DNA from: JANXYY01 sp035530875
Lineage (GTDB): Bacteria; Actinomycetota; Actinomycetes; Nanopelagicales; Nanopelagicaceae
Direction of reading: 5' to 3'
Length of the DNA stretch: 36,389 nt
Assembly (NCBI GenBank): GCA_035530875.1
Contig: DATKUB010000031.1
Coordinates: 1 to 36,389, forward strand
Shown piece by piece: positions 8,905 to 16,909 of the stretch. The notes under the pieces were generated by a model, which was not told where the DNA came from, did no database searches, and saw only the letters and a list, made by a program, of their open reading frames with translations. Every line of letters starts with the position of its first letter. The stretch's first letter is position 1. Position numbers and translations under genes: made by a program.

Positions 8905-9473
8905 TTATTCATCTCTTTCTCTTCGCTTCTCGCATTATCGATAAGTTCGTTCAACCAGCGGACTTCACGTTCTACTGCTTCTTCTCCGTGGCGTTGGAGT
9001 TCCAACGTCCAGGAGTCCATCCGTTCCATGCCTCGGCTAAGCGATTCCCTAATCGCTTCCAGCCGCTCTACTAATTTGGTGTGGCGTCCCTCCAAGATGC
9101 GAACGCGCACGCGAACATCCGTCTGAGAAAAAAGAGCAAGTCGGACGGCAAATGATTCGTCGTCCCATTCCTTTGGCCCAGCCTCAGCAAGAAGCTCATT
9201 TAGCCGTTCTTTGCCGGCGGCAGTGAGCGAGTACGAGATTCGGGCTCTTGGGTTGGCGCCTCGCCGAACCCCATGGGCAGCGCTCTCATCGACCTGGAGG
9301 TAGCCGCTCTGAGTTAGATCTCGAAGTGCTGGATATAGCGATCCATATGACAGTGAACGGACCTGACCAATGAGTGCCAAGGTACGTTTCCGCAGTTCAT
9401 AGCCGTGTAATTCGCCTTCTTTGAGCGTGCCTAGGATTGCTAATTCAAGGGTCTGGCTCTTTCTGGTAGCCAC
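8901..9473 (-). CDS. PadR family transcriptional regulator
   Basis: Winged-helix repressor of 190 residues. The N-terminal domain has the PadR pattern LAILGTLKEGELHGYEL, then SLSYGSLYPALRDLTQSGYL for the recognition helix and wing. The C-terminal part is a helical dimerisation arm (about residues 100-185). The start is a GTG at 9473 with a purine-rich GAGGGGG 4 bases upstream. It is the first gene of the operon with ino1. A perfect palindrome about 45 bases upstream is a likely autoregulatory operator. The effector is unknown. Confidence 0.92.
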   Translation of the reverse strand: MATRKSQTLELAILGTLKEGELHGYELRKRTLALIGQVRSLSYGSLYPALRDLTQSGYLQVDESAAHGVRRGANPRARISYSLTAAGKERLNELLAEAGPKEWDDESFAVRLALFSQTDVRVRVRILEGRHTKLVERLEAIRESLSRGMERMDSWTLELQRHGEEAVEREVRWLNELIDNARSEEKEMNK

Positions 9474-9518
9474 GGCACCCCCTCAGTCAGCTCTACGAGA
9501 TTTGCAACGAATCCTGCT

Positions 9519-9539
9519 GCGATATATCGCCACGATATA
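9519..9539. promoter_or_regulatory. Palindromic operator candidate of padR-ino1
   Basis: GCGATATATCGC (9519-9530) is a perfect 12-bp palindrome. It is followed by a second half-site CGATATA (9533-9539). On the minus strand TTGCCT (-35) and TATCGT (-10) can be placed with a 17-base spacer across the second half-site. Binding here would block padR transcription. Confidence 0.5.
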
Positions 9540-9579
9540 AGAGCTCTAGGCTTCAGGCAAGTTACTCAGGTTCTGCCTT

Positions 9580-9585
9580 TACCCT
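9580..9585 (+). promoter_or_regulatory. Predicted -10 box of DUF5318 gene, leaderless
   Basis: TACCCT, exactly 7 bases before the GTG at 9593. The intervening GTCCTCC is not a ribosome-binding site. Confidence 0.45.
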
Positions 9586-9592
9586 GTCCTCC

Positions 9593-10018
9593 GTGTCTGA
9601 GCCGGTGATTGCCCGAGATGTGATCGATTACGCGCTTACCCGCCGATCGGTGCTGGTAGAGCTATTTCGTGGATCGAGCCACTACTCGGACGCGTGCGAT
9701 GCTGATCCATATCTGCGACGCGCGGCCAAGTTCCATGGTGAGAAAACCAGCCGGAATTGCCCCGTTTGTCGGCGGAAAGAGCTGGTGGAATTGCGCTATA
9801 CCTTTGGGGATGAGTTGGGCCAGTACTCCGGGCGGATAAAGTCAGTCGAGGAGATCAAGGAGATGGCCGGGCTGATTGGGGAATTTCGGGTCTACACCGT
9901 GGAGATTTGCCTCGATTGCGGTTGGAATCATCTAGTCAATTCGTATTTGCTCGGCGATGGGGTTCATAGAAAGCCCCCACGCAGAGTCCGTACCCTTGAA
10001 GACGAGTGGGGAAGGTAG
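9593..10018 (+). CDS. DUF5318 family protein with zinc ribbon
   Basis: Small actinobacterial protein of 141 residues and unknown function (M. tuberculosis Rv0049 occupies the same position). Two Cys pairs, NCPVCRRKE and CLDCGWN, about 50 residues apart, suggest one four-cysteine zinc site. No membrane segment or signal peptide is seen. The start is GTG 9593, supported by a leaderless promoter. It lies 9 bases upstream of the class A PBP gene. The conserved pairing suggests a link to cell-wall synthesis, but that is inference. Confidence 0.85.
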   Translation: MSEPVIARDVIDYALTRRSVLVELFRGSSHYSDACDADPYLRRAAKFHGEKTSRNCPVCRRKELVELRYTFGDELGQYSGRIKSVEEIKEMAGLIGEFRVYTVEICLDCGWNHLVNSYLLGDGVHRKPPRRVRTLEDEWGR

Positions 10019-10027
10019 CGTTCAACC

Positions 10028-12094
10028 ATGGCTTCCCAAGGCGTTCTCCGTCGGAGATTCTTCGTTCGCTGGCTGTTCATGCTTGGCGGTCTGCTATTTC
10101 TTTCCGGTCTTGTGACGCTGATCGCTGCGTACATAACGGTGAAAATTCCAAACCCCAACGATTTCTCTACGGGCCAGGCAACGATCATTCAGTACTCGGA
10201 TGGCTCTGAAATTGGCCGTCTAGGCGCCCAGAACCGAGTGAGCGTGCCGTTGGCTCGGATTCCTCTCCAAGTTCGCCAAGCCGTGATGTCTGCGGAGAAT
10301 CGAAGTTTCTATACCGACCACGCAATCGACCCCTTGGGCATTATGCGAGCTCTTTATCACGATCTTCGCGGAGGTTCATTGCAAGGCGGTTCCACCATCA
10401 CTCAGCAGTACGCCAAGACGGCATTCCTAACATCGGCTCGGACACCAACTCGAAAATTGAAAGAACTCATCATCTCGATCAAACTCGAAAATGAATTGTC
10501 CAAAGATCAGATCTTGGAGGATTACCTAAACACCATCTGGTTTGGTCGCGGAGCCTACGGAATCGAATCAGCCTCACAGCAGTACTTTGGCACCGACGTA
10601 GATCAGTTGACGTTAGAGCAAGGCGCGGTCTTGGCCGCCATTCTTCGCGCACCAGCTTATTACGACCCAAGTGTGGCGAGCGGAAATCAAGCCCGGTTGG
10701 TGGCAAGGTTCGAATACGTAATTCAAGGCATGGTCAAATCTGGGTGGATCACACCAGCTCGGGCCGCACAGGCCAAGATGCCGGTGCTTAAAGATCCAAC
10801 TACAAGTGGCACCTATGGTGGACCGCGTGGCTTCTTGCTCATGACGGCAAAAAGCGAACTGAGCAAACTTGGCTTTACCGAGGATCAAATTTTAGTAAGC
10901 GGGCTTCGGGTACGCACTACCTTCCAGCGCCAAGCTCAACAAGCGGCGGAAGCAGCGGTTGCCAGATTCCGTCCGAAACCTGCTCCATCGGATCTGCACA
11001 TTGGCCTTGCTTCGGTAACGCCAGGCACTGGTGCAGTTGTTGCAATGTATGGCGGTCCAGACTACTTAAAACGTCAGTTCAACGATGCCACCCAGAGCAT
11101 TTCCCAGGCCGGATCAACCTTTAAGACATTCGCTTTGATTGGGGCATTGGAGGCCGGAATCGGCTTAAACACTAAGTGGAATGGGAAATCTCCGCAAACA
11201 TTTAACGTAAATGGGAAGCCGTACGTTGTCGGTAATTATGCGAAGGAGTCTTTTGGCACTGTCTCACTGCTAACTGCTACCGCCGATTCAATCAACACCG
11301 TCTATGTTCCTCTTGGAATGCAAGTTGGACCAGACAAGATTGTCGAAATCGCAAGGCAGGCTGGTATTCCAGATTCAGTTGCGCTAATGCCAACTCCTTC
11401 GATTGTGCTGGGAGCAGCAAGCCCGCATGTGATTGATGTCGCTGACGCCTTTGCGACATACGCGGCTCAAGGAATCTACGCCAAGCCCTATTTCATCCAA
11501 TCTGTACATGGCAATAATGGCGGCGTGCTGTATCAAGCCAAGCCACAGGGGCAACAAGTTTTCAGCAAGGACGTGATGGCTGATCTCTCATATGCCCTCA
11601 AGTATGTTGTTGATTACGGTTCAGGTTTTGAAGCCAAAAAATTAAAGCGCCCAGCCGCCGGTAAGACGGGAACCAGCGACAACAACGCAACCGCCTGGTT
11701 CAGCGGTTATACGCCTCAGTTGGCAACATCAGTTGCCTTGTTTAGAAATAGTCCAAGCGAGAACCTCCATGGGATTGGCGGGCTAAGTTCGGTCTTCGGC
11801 GGATCGTTCCCCGCTCAAATCTGGACCGCCTATATGAAAGGTGCGCTAAAGGGACAACCAGTTCTGCAGTTCCCGCCGCCAGTGCATATTTCCGGAACAC
11901 TTCCAACCCCGGTGCCGGTGTTCAAAAAAGGCGTACCAACCACGATGCCGATTCCTGGCACTTCGCCAACGCCAACTCCAACGCCAACTCCAACGGATAC
12001 GACTTTAACTCCGACGCCAACGCCAACTCCAACGGATACGACACCACCACCGGCGCCACCACCTGCCACCGCAACCCCGGCTGCTACTCCGTAA
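10028..12094 (+). CDS. Class A penicillin-binding protein (PonA1-like)
   Basis: Bifunctional peptidoglycan synthase. One N-terminal membrane helix (about residues 13-35) anchors it. The GT51 glycosyltransferase domain follows, with SAENRSFYTDHAIDPLGIMRA containing the catalytic Glu, and GGSTITQQYAKTA. The transpeptidase domain has the active-site STFK (Ser near residue 363), an SIN motif (ADSINTVY) and KTGTSDNN (Lys near 546). The last 70 or so residues are a low-complexity Pro/Thr tail with a duplicated 13-residue unit, probably a wall-spanning linker. The 688-residue length is normal. A GGGGAAGG stretch lies about 12 bases before the ATG. The 3' end overlaps the convergent racemase-like gene by 11 bases. 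Confidence 0.94.
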   Translation: MASQGVLRRRFFVRWLFMLGGLLFLSGLVTLIAAYITVKIPNPNDFSTGQATIIQYSDGSEIGRLGAQNRVSVPLARIPLQVRQAVMSAENRSFYTDHAIDPLGIMRALYHDLRGGSLQGGSTITQQYAKTAFLTSARTPTRKLKELIISIKLENELSKDQILEDYLNTIWFGRGAYGIESASQQYFGTDVDQLTLEQGAVLAAILRAPAYYDPSVASGNQARLVARFEYVIQGMVKSGWITPARAAQAKMPVLKDPTTSGTYGGPRGFLLMTAKSELSKLGFTEDQILVSGLRVRTTFQRQAQQAAEAAVARFRPKPAPSDLHIGLASVTPGTGAVVAMYGGPDYLKRQFNDATQSISQAGSTFKTFALIGALEAGIGLNTKWNGKSPQTFNVNGKPYVVGNYAKESFGTVSLLTATADSINTVYVPLGMQVGPDKIVEIARQAGIPDSVALMPTPSIVLGAASPHVIDVADAFATYAAQGIYAKPYFIQSVHGNNGGVLYQAKPQGQQVFSKDVMADLSYALKYVVDYGSGFEAKKLKRPAAGKTGTSDNNATAWFSGYTPQLATSVALFRNSPSENLHGIGGLSSVFGGSFPAQIWTAYMKGALKGQPVLQFPPPVHISGTLPTPVPVFKKGVPTTMPIPGTSPTPTPTPTPTDTTLTPTPTPTPTDTTPPPAPPPATATPAATP
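11968..12050 (+). repeat. In-frame Pro/Thr tandem repeat in PBP tail
   Basis: CCAACG/CCAACT hexamers and a duplicated 39-base unit (GGATACGAC recurs at 11995 and 12034) encode the repeated PTPTPTPTDTT segment. Such repeats are prone to length change without shifting the frame. Confidence 0.75.
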
Positions 12095-13118
12095 TTTCGT
12101 CGAATCTTGTGGTCGTATGTCGGAGGGTCACATCAATTTCGTTGCCAATTTCGGGTGCCCCCTCGCCTACCCAAAACAGTAGTGAGCACTGCATGTGTGG
12201 TGGTTCGGCAAAAAGCAAGCGCTTACCTGCATATGAGTAGGGGCTTCGTTGGATTCCGGCCACCACCAGTATTGCTTTCGACAGAATCTTCAGCCGTCCA
12301 AGAAACGAGAGATCGCTTGGCGGGGCCTCCAATCCGATGCCGTGTTGAGTGCCGCCGGCAACTATTAGTAGCCAACCGTTTTTTCGAACGCGGCGTTGAC
12401 GATAGCCAACCCGGTCCCCAGACGTCACTCGCTGTTTGTCGAGAACTGTTGCCGTCGATCGCATGGCCTTCGCAGCGCCCAACCAAAGTTTCGTGCCCAC
12501 TCGTTCAAGAAAAATGATTGAAGGGTACTTCTCTCGCAGGTTAGTCAAGTCGGTAGCTGGCATATGTGATACCCAGATTGTGCGGTTAAAGGAAGTTGGT
12601 GAGATTCCGTCTTCAATAAGGTTCCGAATTTCGGTTGCCACCATTTCCTGCGGACTCCTGGTGGGTGAAAGTGGCAGATGGAAGACGAGGCCTTGACAGG
12701 AGACTCCGCCGATCAACTTTGCTAGCCCGCCATACTCTGAACGTGGTATTCCGTGGCGGCGAGTATCCGTGAGAATTTCCACGACGACTGGTGCCTGATC
12801 GTGCCATGACTCAATTGCCGTGAGGCTGGACAGGGTATGGATTGCTCCTGGGGTGCGATGTTGCCCAGGGCGCCAAGGGGTGAGAATAAGAATCTCGCCC
12901 GCATACAGGGCACCGATCTCATCTGCTTCAGTCGGAGTTCCAACAGCGAGTCTTTTGATTCCGAGCCGATTAACCTCGTGGACTAAGCGAGTGGCGCCTA
13001 AGCCATAACCCTCACCCTTAATGACGGGCACCAGCCCGGGGTGCTGAGTAGAAAACGCGGTGATGTGAGCGCGCCAAATTTCCGCATTGATATGCAGGGA
13101 GAGTCCCATGCGAGTCAC
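12084..13118 (-). CDS. Alanine racemase-like PLP enzyme
   Basis: Fold-type III PLP protein of 344 residues. PVIKGEGYGLGA near the N-terminus corresponds to the lysine-containing PVVKANAYGHG signature of alanine racemase, but Ala/Asn are replaced by Gly/Glu. A C-terminal beta domain with GDRVGYRQ resembles the racemase region carrying the catalytic Tyr. It is shorter and more divergent than housekeeping Alr, so the substrate may differ. The start is GTG 13118, or ATG 13109 nine bases inside; either follows the FemAB-like stop almost directly. Downstream of a FemAB-like transferase and next to a PBP, a role in supplying or modifying peptidoglycan amino acids is plausible. Confidence 0.75.
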   Translation of the reverse strand: MTRMGLSLHINAEIWRAHITAFSTQHPGLVPVIKGEGYGLGATRLVHEVNRLGIKRLAVGTPTEADEIGALYAGEILILTPWRPGQHRTPGAIHTLSSLTAIESWHDQAPVVVEILTDTRRHGIPRSEYGGLAKLIGGVSCQGLVFHLPLSPTRSPQEMVATEIRNLIEDGISPTSFNRTIWVSHMPATDLTNLREKYPSIIFLERVGTKLWLGAAKAMRSTATVLDKQRVTSGDRVGYRQRRVRKNGWLLIVAGGTQHGIGLEAPPSDLSFLGRLKILSKAILVVAGIQRSPYSYAGKRLLFAEPPHMQCSLLFWVGEGAPEIGNEIDVTLRHTTTRFDEITE

Positions 13119-13119
13119 T

Positions 13120-14241
13120 CTACTTTCGAAGGCGCAGCAAGAGGGTGAATAGGAATGAGAATAAGGGACTGATTCGGTAGTCCCATTCGCCTACGTATTC
13201 GATCGCCTGGCCGCCGACACCCAACTTGAATTGAAGGAGACCCGCATGCGGATCCGTTGGATCAAGAGTTGAGGTTATTCCGCGAAGATCGTAGATAGAC
13301 GCCCCTGCATCCAGCGCGTCTTGGATCATGCGCCACTGGATTGCATTGCTGCCGCGCGCTTCTCGACCGTGAGCCGAAGAAGCGCCATATGAATACCACG
13401 CATGATCGCCAACTCTGATCATGATGGTTGAGGCAATTGCACTGCCCTGCCACTTTGCAAGGTAGAGCGAAAGCCGATCGCTTTCCTCAGACCGCATTGC
13501 ATCCCACATGTTTTGAAAATAAATCAACGGACGTGGAATGAACTGGTCTCGCTTTGCCGTCTCGAGGTAAAGATCGTGAAATGTCTGCAAGTCTTCGCGC
13601 GAGCCCAACTCGATTGCTACTTCTTCCTTGTCTGCGCGCTTCAGATTGCGTCTCCAGAGTTGATTGAAACCAGAAAGTAGGTCTTCGCGATTCTTTCCGG
13701 CAAGGGGAAGTTGATAAACAAATTGCGGCTGCCCAAGCCCGAAGCCATCTTCGTTTCTAGGCGCACGCCAACCCGAGGACTTCAGTGAATCGCAGAGCGC
13801 GATCGCAAGATTGTTAGTTTCGTCCGGCTCTAGTGACGTAAGAGCTGTGGTTTCTTCGGTGGCTAAAGCAGTTTTCATGGTTGCTGCGCTCCAGGTGTGC
13901 TGCGCAACTGGCGGACCAATCCTGAGAAGAAAGACCCCTTCTGTTCGTGCGTATTCGACAAGTAGGTGAAGCGCCTCTGCTATTTCTTGGGTAGCGCCCT
14001 GCCAATTTAAAAGTGGGCCTTCGGGAATATAGGCAAACCATTTTGGAATTCTTGGCAATTGACGCAGAAGTAATAACGCTGCGCCGACTTGGTTATCGCC
14101 ATCGAACCAGCCAATGCTTTCGCTTCGCCATTCCGCCTTAACCATTGCCCATGCTGGAGTCTGTAGAAAAGAGGCGCTGGGCAGAGACTGAATAAAAGCA
14201 AGATGCTGATCCCGGCTGATTGGGGTGATCCGTAAACTCAT
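13120..14241 (-). CDS. FemAB-family peptidoglycan bridge aminoacyltransferase
   Basis: A 373-residue protein of the FemX/FemAB GNAT-like fold. These enzymes add amino acids from aminoacyl-tRNA to the stem peptide of lipid II. Supporting segments are SFLQTPAWAMVKAEW at the N-terminus, FVYQLPLAGKNREDLLSGF, and the C-terminal SNAIQWRMIQDALDAGASIYDL, GLLQFKLGVGG patterns. The ATG overlaps the endonuclease IV stop by 4 bases, and the stop is within 2 bases of the racemase-like start. The added residue and the chain position are unknown. Confidence 0.85.
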   Translation of the reverse strand: MSLRITPISRDQHLAFIQSLPSASFLQTPAWAMVKAEWRSESIGWFDGDNQVGAALLLLRQLPRIPKWFAYIPEGPLLNWQGATQEIAEALHLLVEYARTEGVFLLRIGPPVAQHTWSAATMKTALATEETTALTSLEPDETNNLAIALCDSLKSSGWRAPRNEDGFGLGQPQFVYQLPLAGKNREDLLSGFNQLWRRNLKRADKEEVAIELGSREDLQTFHDLYLETAKRDQFIPRPLIYFQNMWDAMRSEESDRLSLYLAKWQGSAIASTIMIRVGDHAWYSYGASSAHGREARGSNAIQWRMIQDALDAGASIYDLRGITSTLDPTDPHAGLLQFKLGVGGQAIEYVGEWDYRISPLFSFLFTLLLRLRK

Positions 14242-15050
14242 TCGCCGGCCATCTGCGCTATTCGTCTGCGAAGAAAGGCGATATCAGCCGCTTGAGCCAG
14301 TTCGTCGCCTGGAGTTTCGACGATCGCGGGCGCCTTGGCGTCAAGAATAATTTTTGCAACTAGGTTGGCATCCAGGTGATTTTCAAATTGACCACCTTCA
14401 AGGTTTGCGTGGCGGTCCCGTCCGGAGCCTGAAGTGTCTCGGCTGCCATTGGCGTGGACCAGGTCTATCCGTCCGGTAGCGCCGAGGATGTCGGACACTA
14501 GGGTGTCCATGTTTAGTCCTCCTGCATGGGCATGGCAGGTGTCGAGGCAGAAGCCTGCTCCGTAGCCAGATGCAATTTCGAACAATGCCTTGATTGAGTC
14601 CAATCGGCGAGCCATCGCGCGCTCGCCGCCGGCCGTATTTTCAATCAAAACAGGGACACCTGAATCAATTTTTGCCAGCGCCTTGCCCCAATTTTCAAAG
14701 CCAACCTTCGGATCGTCACCTTCTTGTACGTGTCCGCCGTGGACAATCACTCCGGCGGCTCCGCATTCGCCAGCCAACTTCAAGGTCTTATCGAGCAATG
14801 AGCGACTTGGAATACGCACCTTGTTGTTGGTCGAGGCAACGTTGATGATGTAGGGGGCGTGAACATAAAGGCGAATTCCAGCCGACTCTGCTGCCGCCCT
14901 CAAGGCACTGGGTCCGCCCGGATAAGTTAATTCTGGAGCCCTCCACGACTGGGGATTACCAAGAAAGAATTGGATAGCGTCAGCGCCGCGCGCCTGGGTC
15001 CCGGCAATCAGGTTCTCGGCGTCGAAGGCTGCGCCAATTAGGGGGTCCAC
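14238..15050 (-). CDS. nfo: Deoxyribonuclease IV (AP endonuclease)
   Basis: Zinc-dependent apurinic/apyrimidinic endonuclease that nicks 5' of abasic sites in base-excision repair. The metal-binding motifs are in order: LYVHAPY, VIHGGH, VLIENTAGGE, FCLDTCHAHAGG, VHANGSRD, DRHANLEGG and AIVETPGDE. The 270-residue length is normal. The start is GTG 15050 with no ribosome-binding site and TAGGCT 7 bases upstream, so it is probably leaderless. It heads an operon with the FemAB-like and racemase-like genes, an unusual pairing of DNA repair with cell-wall functions. Confidence 0.94.
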   Translation of the reverse strand: MDPLIGAAFDAENLIAGTQARGADAIQFFLGNPQSWRAPELTYPGGPSALRAAAESAGIRLYVHAPYIINVASTNNKVRIPSRSLLDKTLKLAGECGAAGVIVHGGHVQEGDDPKVGFENWGKALAKIDSGVPVLIENTAGGERAMARRLDSIKALFEIASGYGAGFCLDTCHAHAGGLNMDTLVSDILGATGRIDLVHANGSRDTSGSGRDRHANLEGGQFENHLDANLVAKIILDAKAPAIVETPGDELAQAADIAFLRRRIAQMAGE

Positions 15051-15057
15051 GCCTTAA

Positions 15058-15063
15058 AGCCTA
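15058..15063 (-). promoter_or_regulatory. Predicted -10 box of nfo operon, leaderless
   Basis: TAGGCT on the minus strand, exactly 7 bases before GTG 15050. The intervening TTAAGGC is not a Shine-Dalgarno sequence at usable distance. Confidence 0.45.
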
Positions 15064-15211
15064 CGGCGGTGGATAAGGATTTCTGTCCTGACAGTGACTC
15101 CAGGTAGCCTTAGACCACCAAACCCGGGAATATTTCTTTCCAGTTTTATTCAACGGGGCTCGGCAGCGGTCCAGTTGGCTCGCATCGCCGGGTTGGCGCA
15201 GCAACCCTCCT

Positions 15212-15230
15212 GCCACGGAGAGACCGTGGC
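15212..15230 (+). promoter_or_regulatory. Hairpin in rpsF leader
   Basis: GCCACGG and CCGTGGC form a perfect 7-bp stem with an AGAGA loop, ending 12 bases before the AGGAGGT at 15243-15249. It may be part of an autoregulatory leader. S6-S18 binding to rpsF leaders is known in bacteria, but I could not fit the whole consensus structure here. Confidence 0.4.
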
Positions 15231-15259
15231 CGTACAGTCCGAAGGAGGTGGGTTAACGC

Positions 15260-15550
15260 ATGCGTCACTATGAAGTAATGGTGATCCTCGATCCAGAGTT
15301 GGAAGAGCGCACGGTCGCGCCAAGTCTCGAGACATATCTAAAGATTGTCCGAGATGCGGGCGGCACCGTCGAGAAGGTAGACATCTGGGGTCGTCGTCGC
15401 ATGGCTTACGAGATTGCAAAGAAGCCAGATGGCATCTACGCAGTTCTCGAAATGAATTGTGAACCAGCCGCGGTGAGAGAGTTGGATCGCCAGCTCAACC
15501 TCAACGAAGCGGTTCTTCGCACCAAGGTAATCCGTCCCGATCAGCGCTGA
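15260..15550 (+). CDS. rpsF: 30S ribosomal protein S6
   Basis: Primary 30S protein that binds 16S rRNA together with S18. The 96-residue product starts MRHYEVMVILDPELEE and contains the GGTVEKVDIWGRRRMAYEI core and the C-terminal LNLNEAVLRTKVIR, all typical of S6. A strong AGGAGGT precedes the ATG by 10 bases. It is the first gene of the rpsF-ssb-rpsR-rplI operon, one of the most conserved bacterial clusters. Confidence 0.98.
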   Translation: MRHYEVMVILDPELEERTVAPSLETYLKIVRDAGGTVEKVDIWGRRRMAYEIAKKPDGIYAVLEMNCEPAAVRELDRQLNLNEAVLRTKVIRPDQR

Positions 15551-15578
15551 CGCGCCTAACTGAAGGGGGAGTCACAGC

Positions 15579-16055
15579 ATGGCTGCTGGAGACACCGTCA
15601 TCACAATCGTCGGCAATCTTGTCGACGATCCTGAACTGCGCTTCACCCCCTCGGGTGCGGCCGTTGCAAAGTTTCGGATTGCGTCAACCCCGCGTTATCT
15701 CGATAAGGCTACTAATGAATGGAAAGACGGCGATTCGCTTTTCTTGTCGTGCAACGTCTGGCGCCAAGCAGCGGAGAATGTCGCCGAATCCCTTCAACGT
15801 GGTATGCGAGTGATCGTTCAAGGTCGCCTGAAGCAACGCTCTTATGAAACTAAAGAGGGCGAGAAGCGAACCGTTTTTGAAGTAGAGGTCGATGAAGTAG
15901 GTCCATCTCTACGCAACGCCACGGCAAAGGTCGCAAAGACCAGCCGCGGCACTGGCTCGAGCCAAGGATCGCCAGCAAGCAGCCAAGACCCATGGGCAAG
16001 TGCCTCTGGTAGTTGGGGTGCTCCTGCTGGATCGATGGACGAGCCCCCGTTCTAA
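15579..16055 (+). CDS. ssb: Single-stranded DNA-binding protein
   Basis: Tetrameric protein that coats single-stranded DNA during replication, repair and recombination. The OB fold covers about residues 1-110 (VTIVGNLVDDPELRFTPSG, then FLSCNVWRQAAENVAESL, then GMRVIVQGRLKQRSYE). A Gly/Ser-rich linker leads to an acidic C-terminal tip that ends DEPPF, the partner-binding site of the family. GAAGGGGGAG lies 7 bases before the ATG. It sits between rpsF and rpsR as in most bacteria. Confidence 0.97.
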   Translation: MAAGDTVITIVGNLVDDPELRFTPSGAAVAKFRIASTPRYLDKATNEWKDGDSLFLSCNVWRQAAENVAESLQRGMRVIVQGRLKQRSYETKEGEKRTVFEVEVDEVGPSLRNATAKVAKTSRGTGSSQGSPASSQDPWASASGSWGAPAGSMDEPPF

Positions 16056-16075
16056 CTCTGACCATTCCCGCTACC

Positions 16076-16093
16076 TGAATCAAATCTGATTCA
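16076..16093 (+). other. Stem-loop between ssb and rpsR
   Basis: TGAATCA and TGATTCA form a perfect 7-bp stem with an AATC loop in the 70-base gap before rpsR. There is no T run after it. It could modulate read-through or be an mRNA processing/stability element. Confidence 0.4.
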
Positions 16094-16125
16094 CGGGCGG
16101 GGCATCCAACAATTGGAGCACCACG

Positions 16126-16362
16126 ATGGCCAAGCCACCGGTAAAAAAATTTAAGAAGAAGGTCTGCACCTTCTGCAAGGACAAGGTCGAATACATCGAC
16201 TACAAGGACACTGGCCTGCTGCGTAAGTACATCTCCGATCGCGGCAAGATCCGGGCTCGTCGAGTAACCGGCGCTTGTGTGCAACACCAGCGCGATATTG
16301 CTCAAGCAGTGAAGAACAGCCGTGAGGTTGCCCTTCTCCCCTACACCTCGACAGCACGCTAG
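16126..16362 (+). CDS. rpsR: 30S ribosomal protein S18
   Basis: Small basic 30S protein of 78 residues that pairs with S6. Typical segments are KKVCTFCKDKVEYIDYKD, LLRKYISDRGKIRARRVTG and the C-terminal VALLPYTSTAR. The CTFC pair and a downstream Cys (GACVQHQ) are kept, suggesting a zinc-binding (C+) form. That is notable because many actinobacteria carry both C+ and C- paralogues. GGAG lies 7 bases before the ATG. Confidence 0.97.
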   Translation: MAKPPVKKFKKKVCTFCKDKVEYIDYKDTGLLRKYISDRGKIRARRVTGACVQHQRDIAQAVKNSREVALLPYTSTAR

Positions 16363-16371
16363 GAGGATGCC

Positions 16372-16818
16372 ATGAAACTCATCCTTACCAATGAAATCAC
16401 TGGCCTTGGCGCCCCTGGCGACGTAGTCGACGTAAAAGATGGCTATGCCCGAAACTTCTTGCTTCCTCGAGGGGATGCAATCGCTTGGAGTTCAGGCGGA
16501 GCAAAGCAGATTGACGGCATTCGTCGCGCTCGCAGCGCTCGCGAAGTACGCGATCTGGATCATGCTCAGGAAATCAAGACGGCACTAGAGGCCAGCCCGG
16601 TGCGACTGGCCGTCAAGGCTGGCGATGCCGGACGTCTATTTGGATCCGTAACTCAGAAGGATGTTGCCTTCGCGGTACGTCAAGCTGGTGGACCTGAAGT
16701 AGACCGTCGTCGGATCGCCCTTTCCGATCACATTAAGAGCGTCGGCATCTACAAAGTGAAGGTCACCCTGCACCCGAAGGTCGTCGCAACAATCAACCTT
16801 GAGGTTGCAAAGGCCTAA
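16372..16818 (+). CDS. rplI: 50S ribosomal protein L9
   Basis: Two-domain 50S protein that binds 23S rRNA near the L1 stalk. The 148-residue product has the N-terminal MKLILTNEITGLGAPGDVV and VKDGYARNFLLPRGDA signature, a central helix, and a C-terminal domain with GRLFGSVTQKDVA. AGGAGG lies just before the ATG and only 9 bases separate it from rpsR. A strong hairpin follows the gene and probably ends the operon. Confidence 0.98.
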   Translation: MKLILTNEITGLGAPGDVVDVKDGYARNFLLPRGDAIAWSSGGAKQIDGIRRARSAREVRDLDHAQEIKTALEASPVRLAVKAGDAGRLFGSVTQKDVAFAVRQAGGPEVDRRRIALSDHIKSVGIYKVKVTLHPKVVATINLEVAKA

Positions 16819-16849
16819 GGCCTCAGCCTTCAAGTTTTTAGTAATAAGT

Positions 16850-16883
16850 CGGACGGAGAGCGGAGCAATCTGCTCTCCGTCCG
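16850..16883 (+). terminator. Hairpin after rplI
   Basis: CGGACGGAGAGC (16850-16861) pairs perfectly with GCTCTCCGTCCG (16872-16883), a 12-bp stem with a 10-base loop, 31 bases past the rplI stop. There is no T run after it, which is common for actinobacterial terminators. Confidence 0.7.
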
Positions 16884-16909
16884 CCATTTGAGACAGCAGA
16901 GAACTTTCT

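Noticed and set aside
15068..15076. GGTGGATAA as a DnaA box before nfo
   Set aside because: A single 1-mismatch 9-mer is expected by chance at this scale and has no neighbours.
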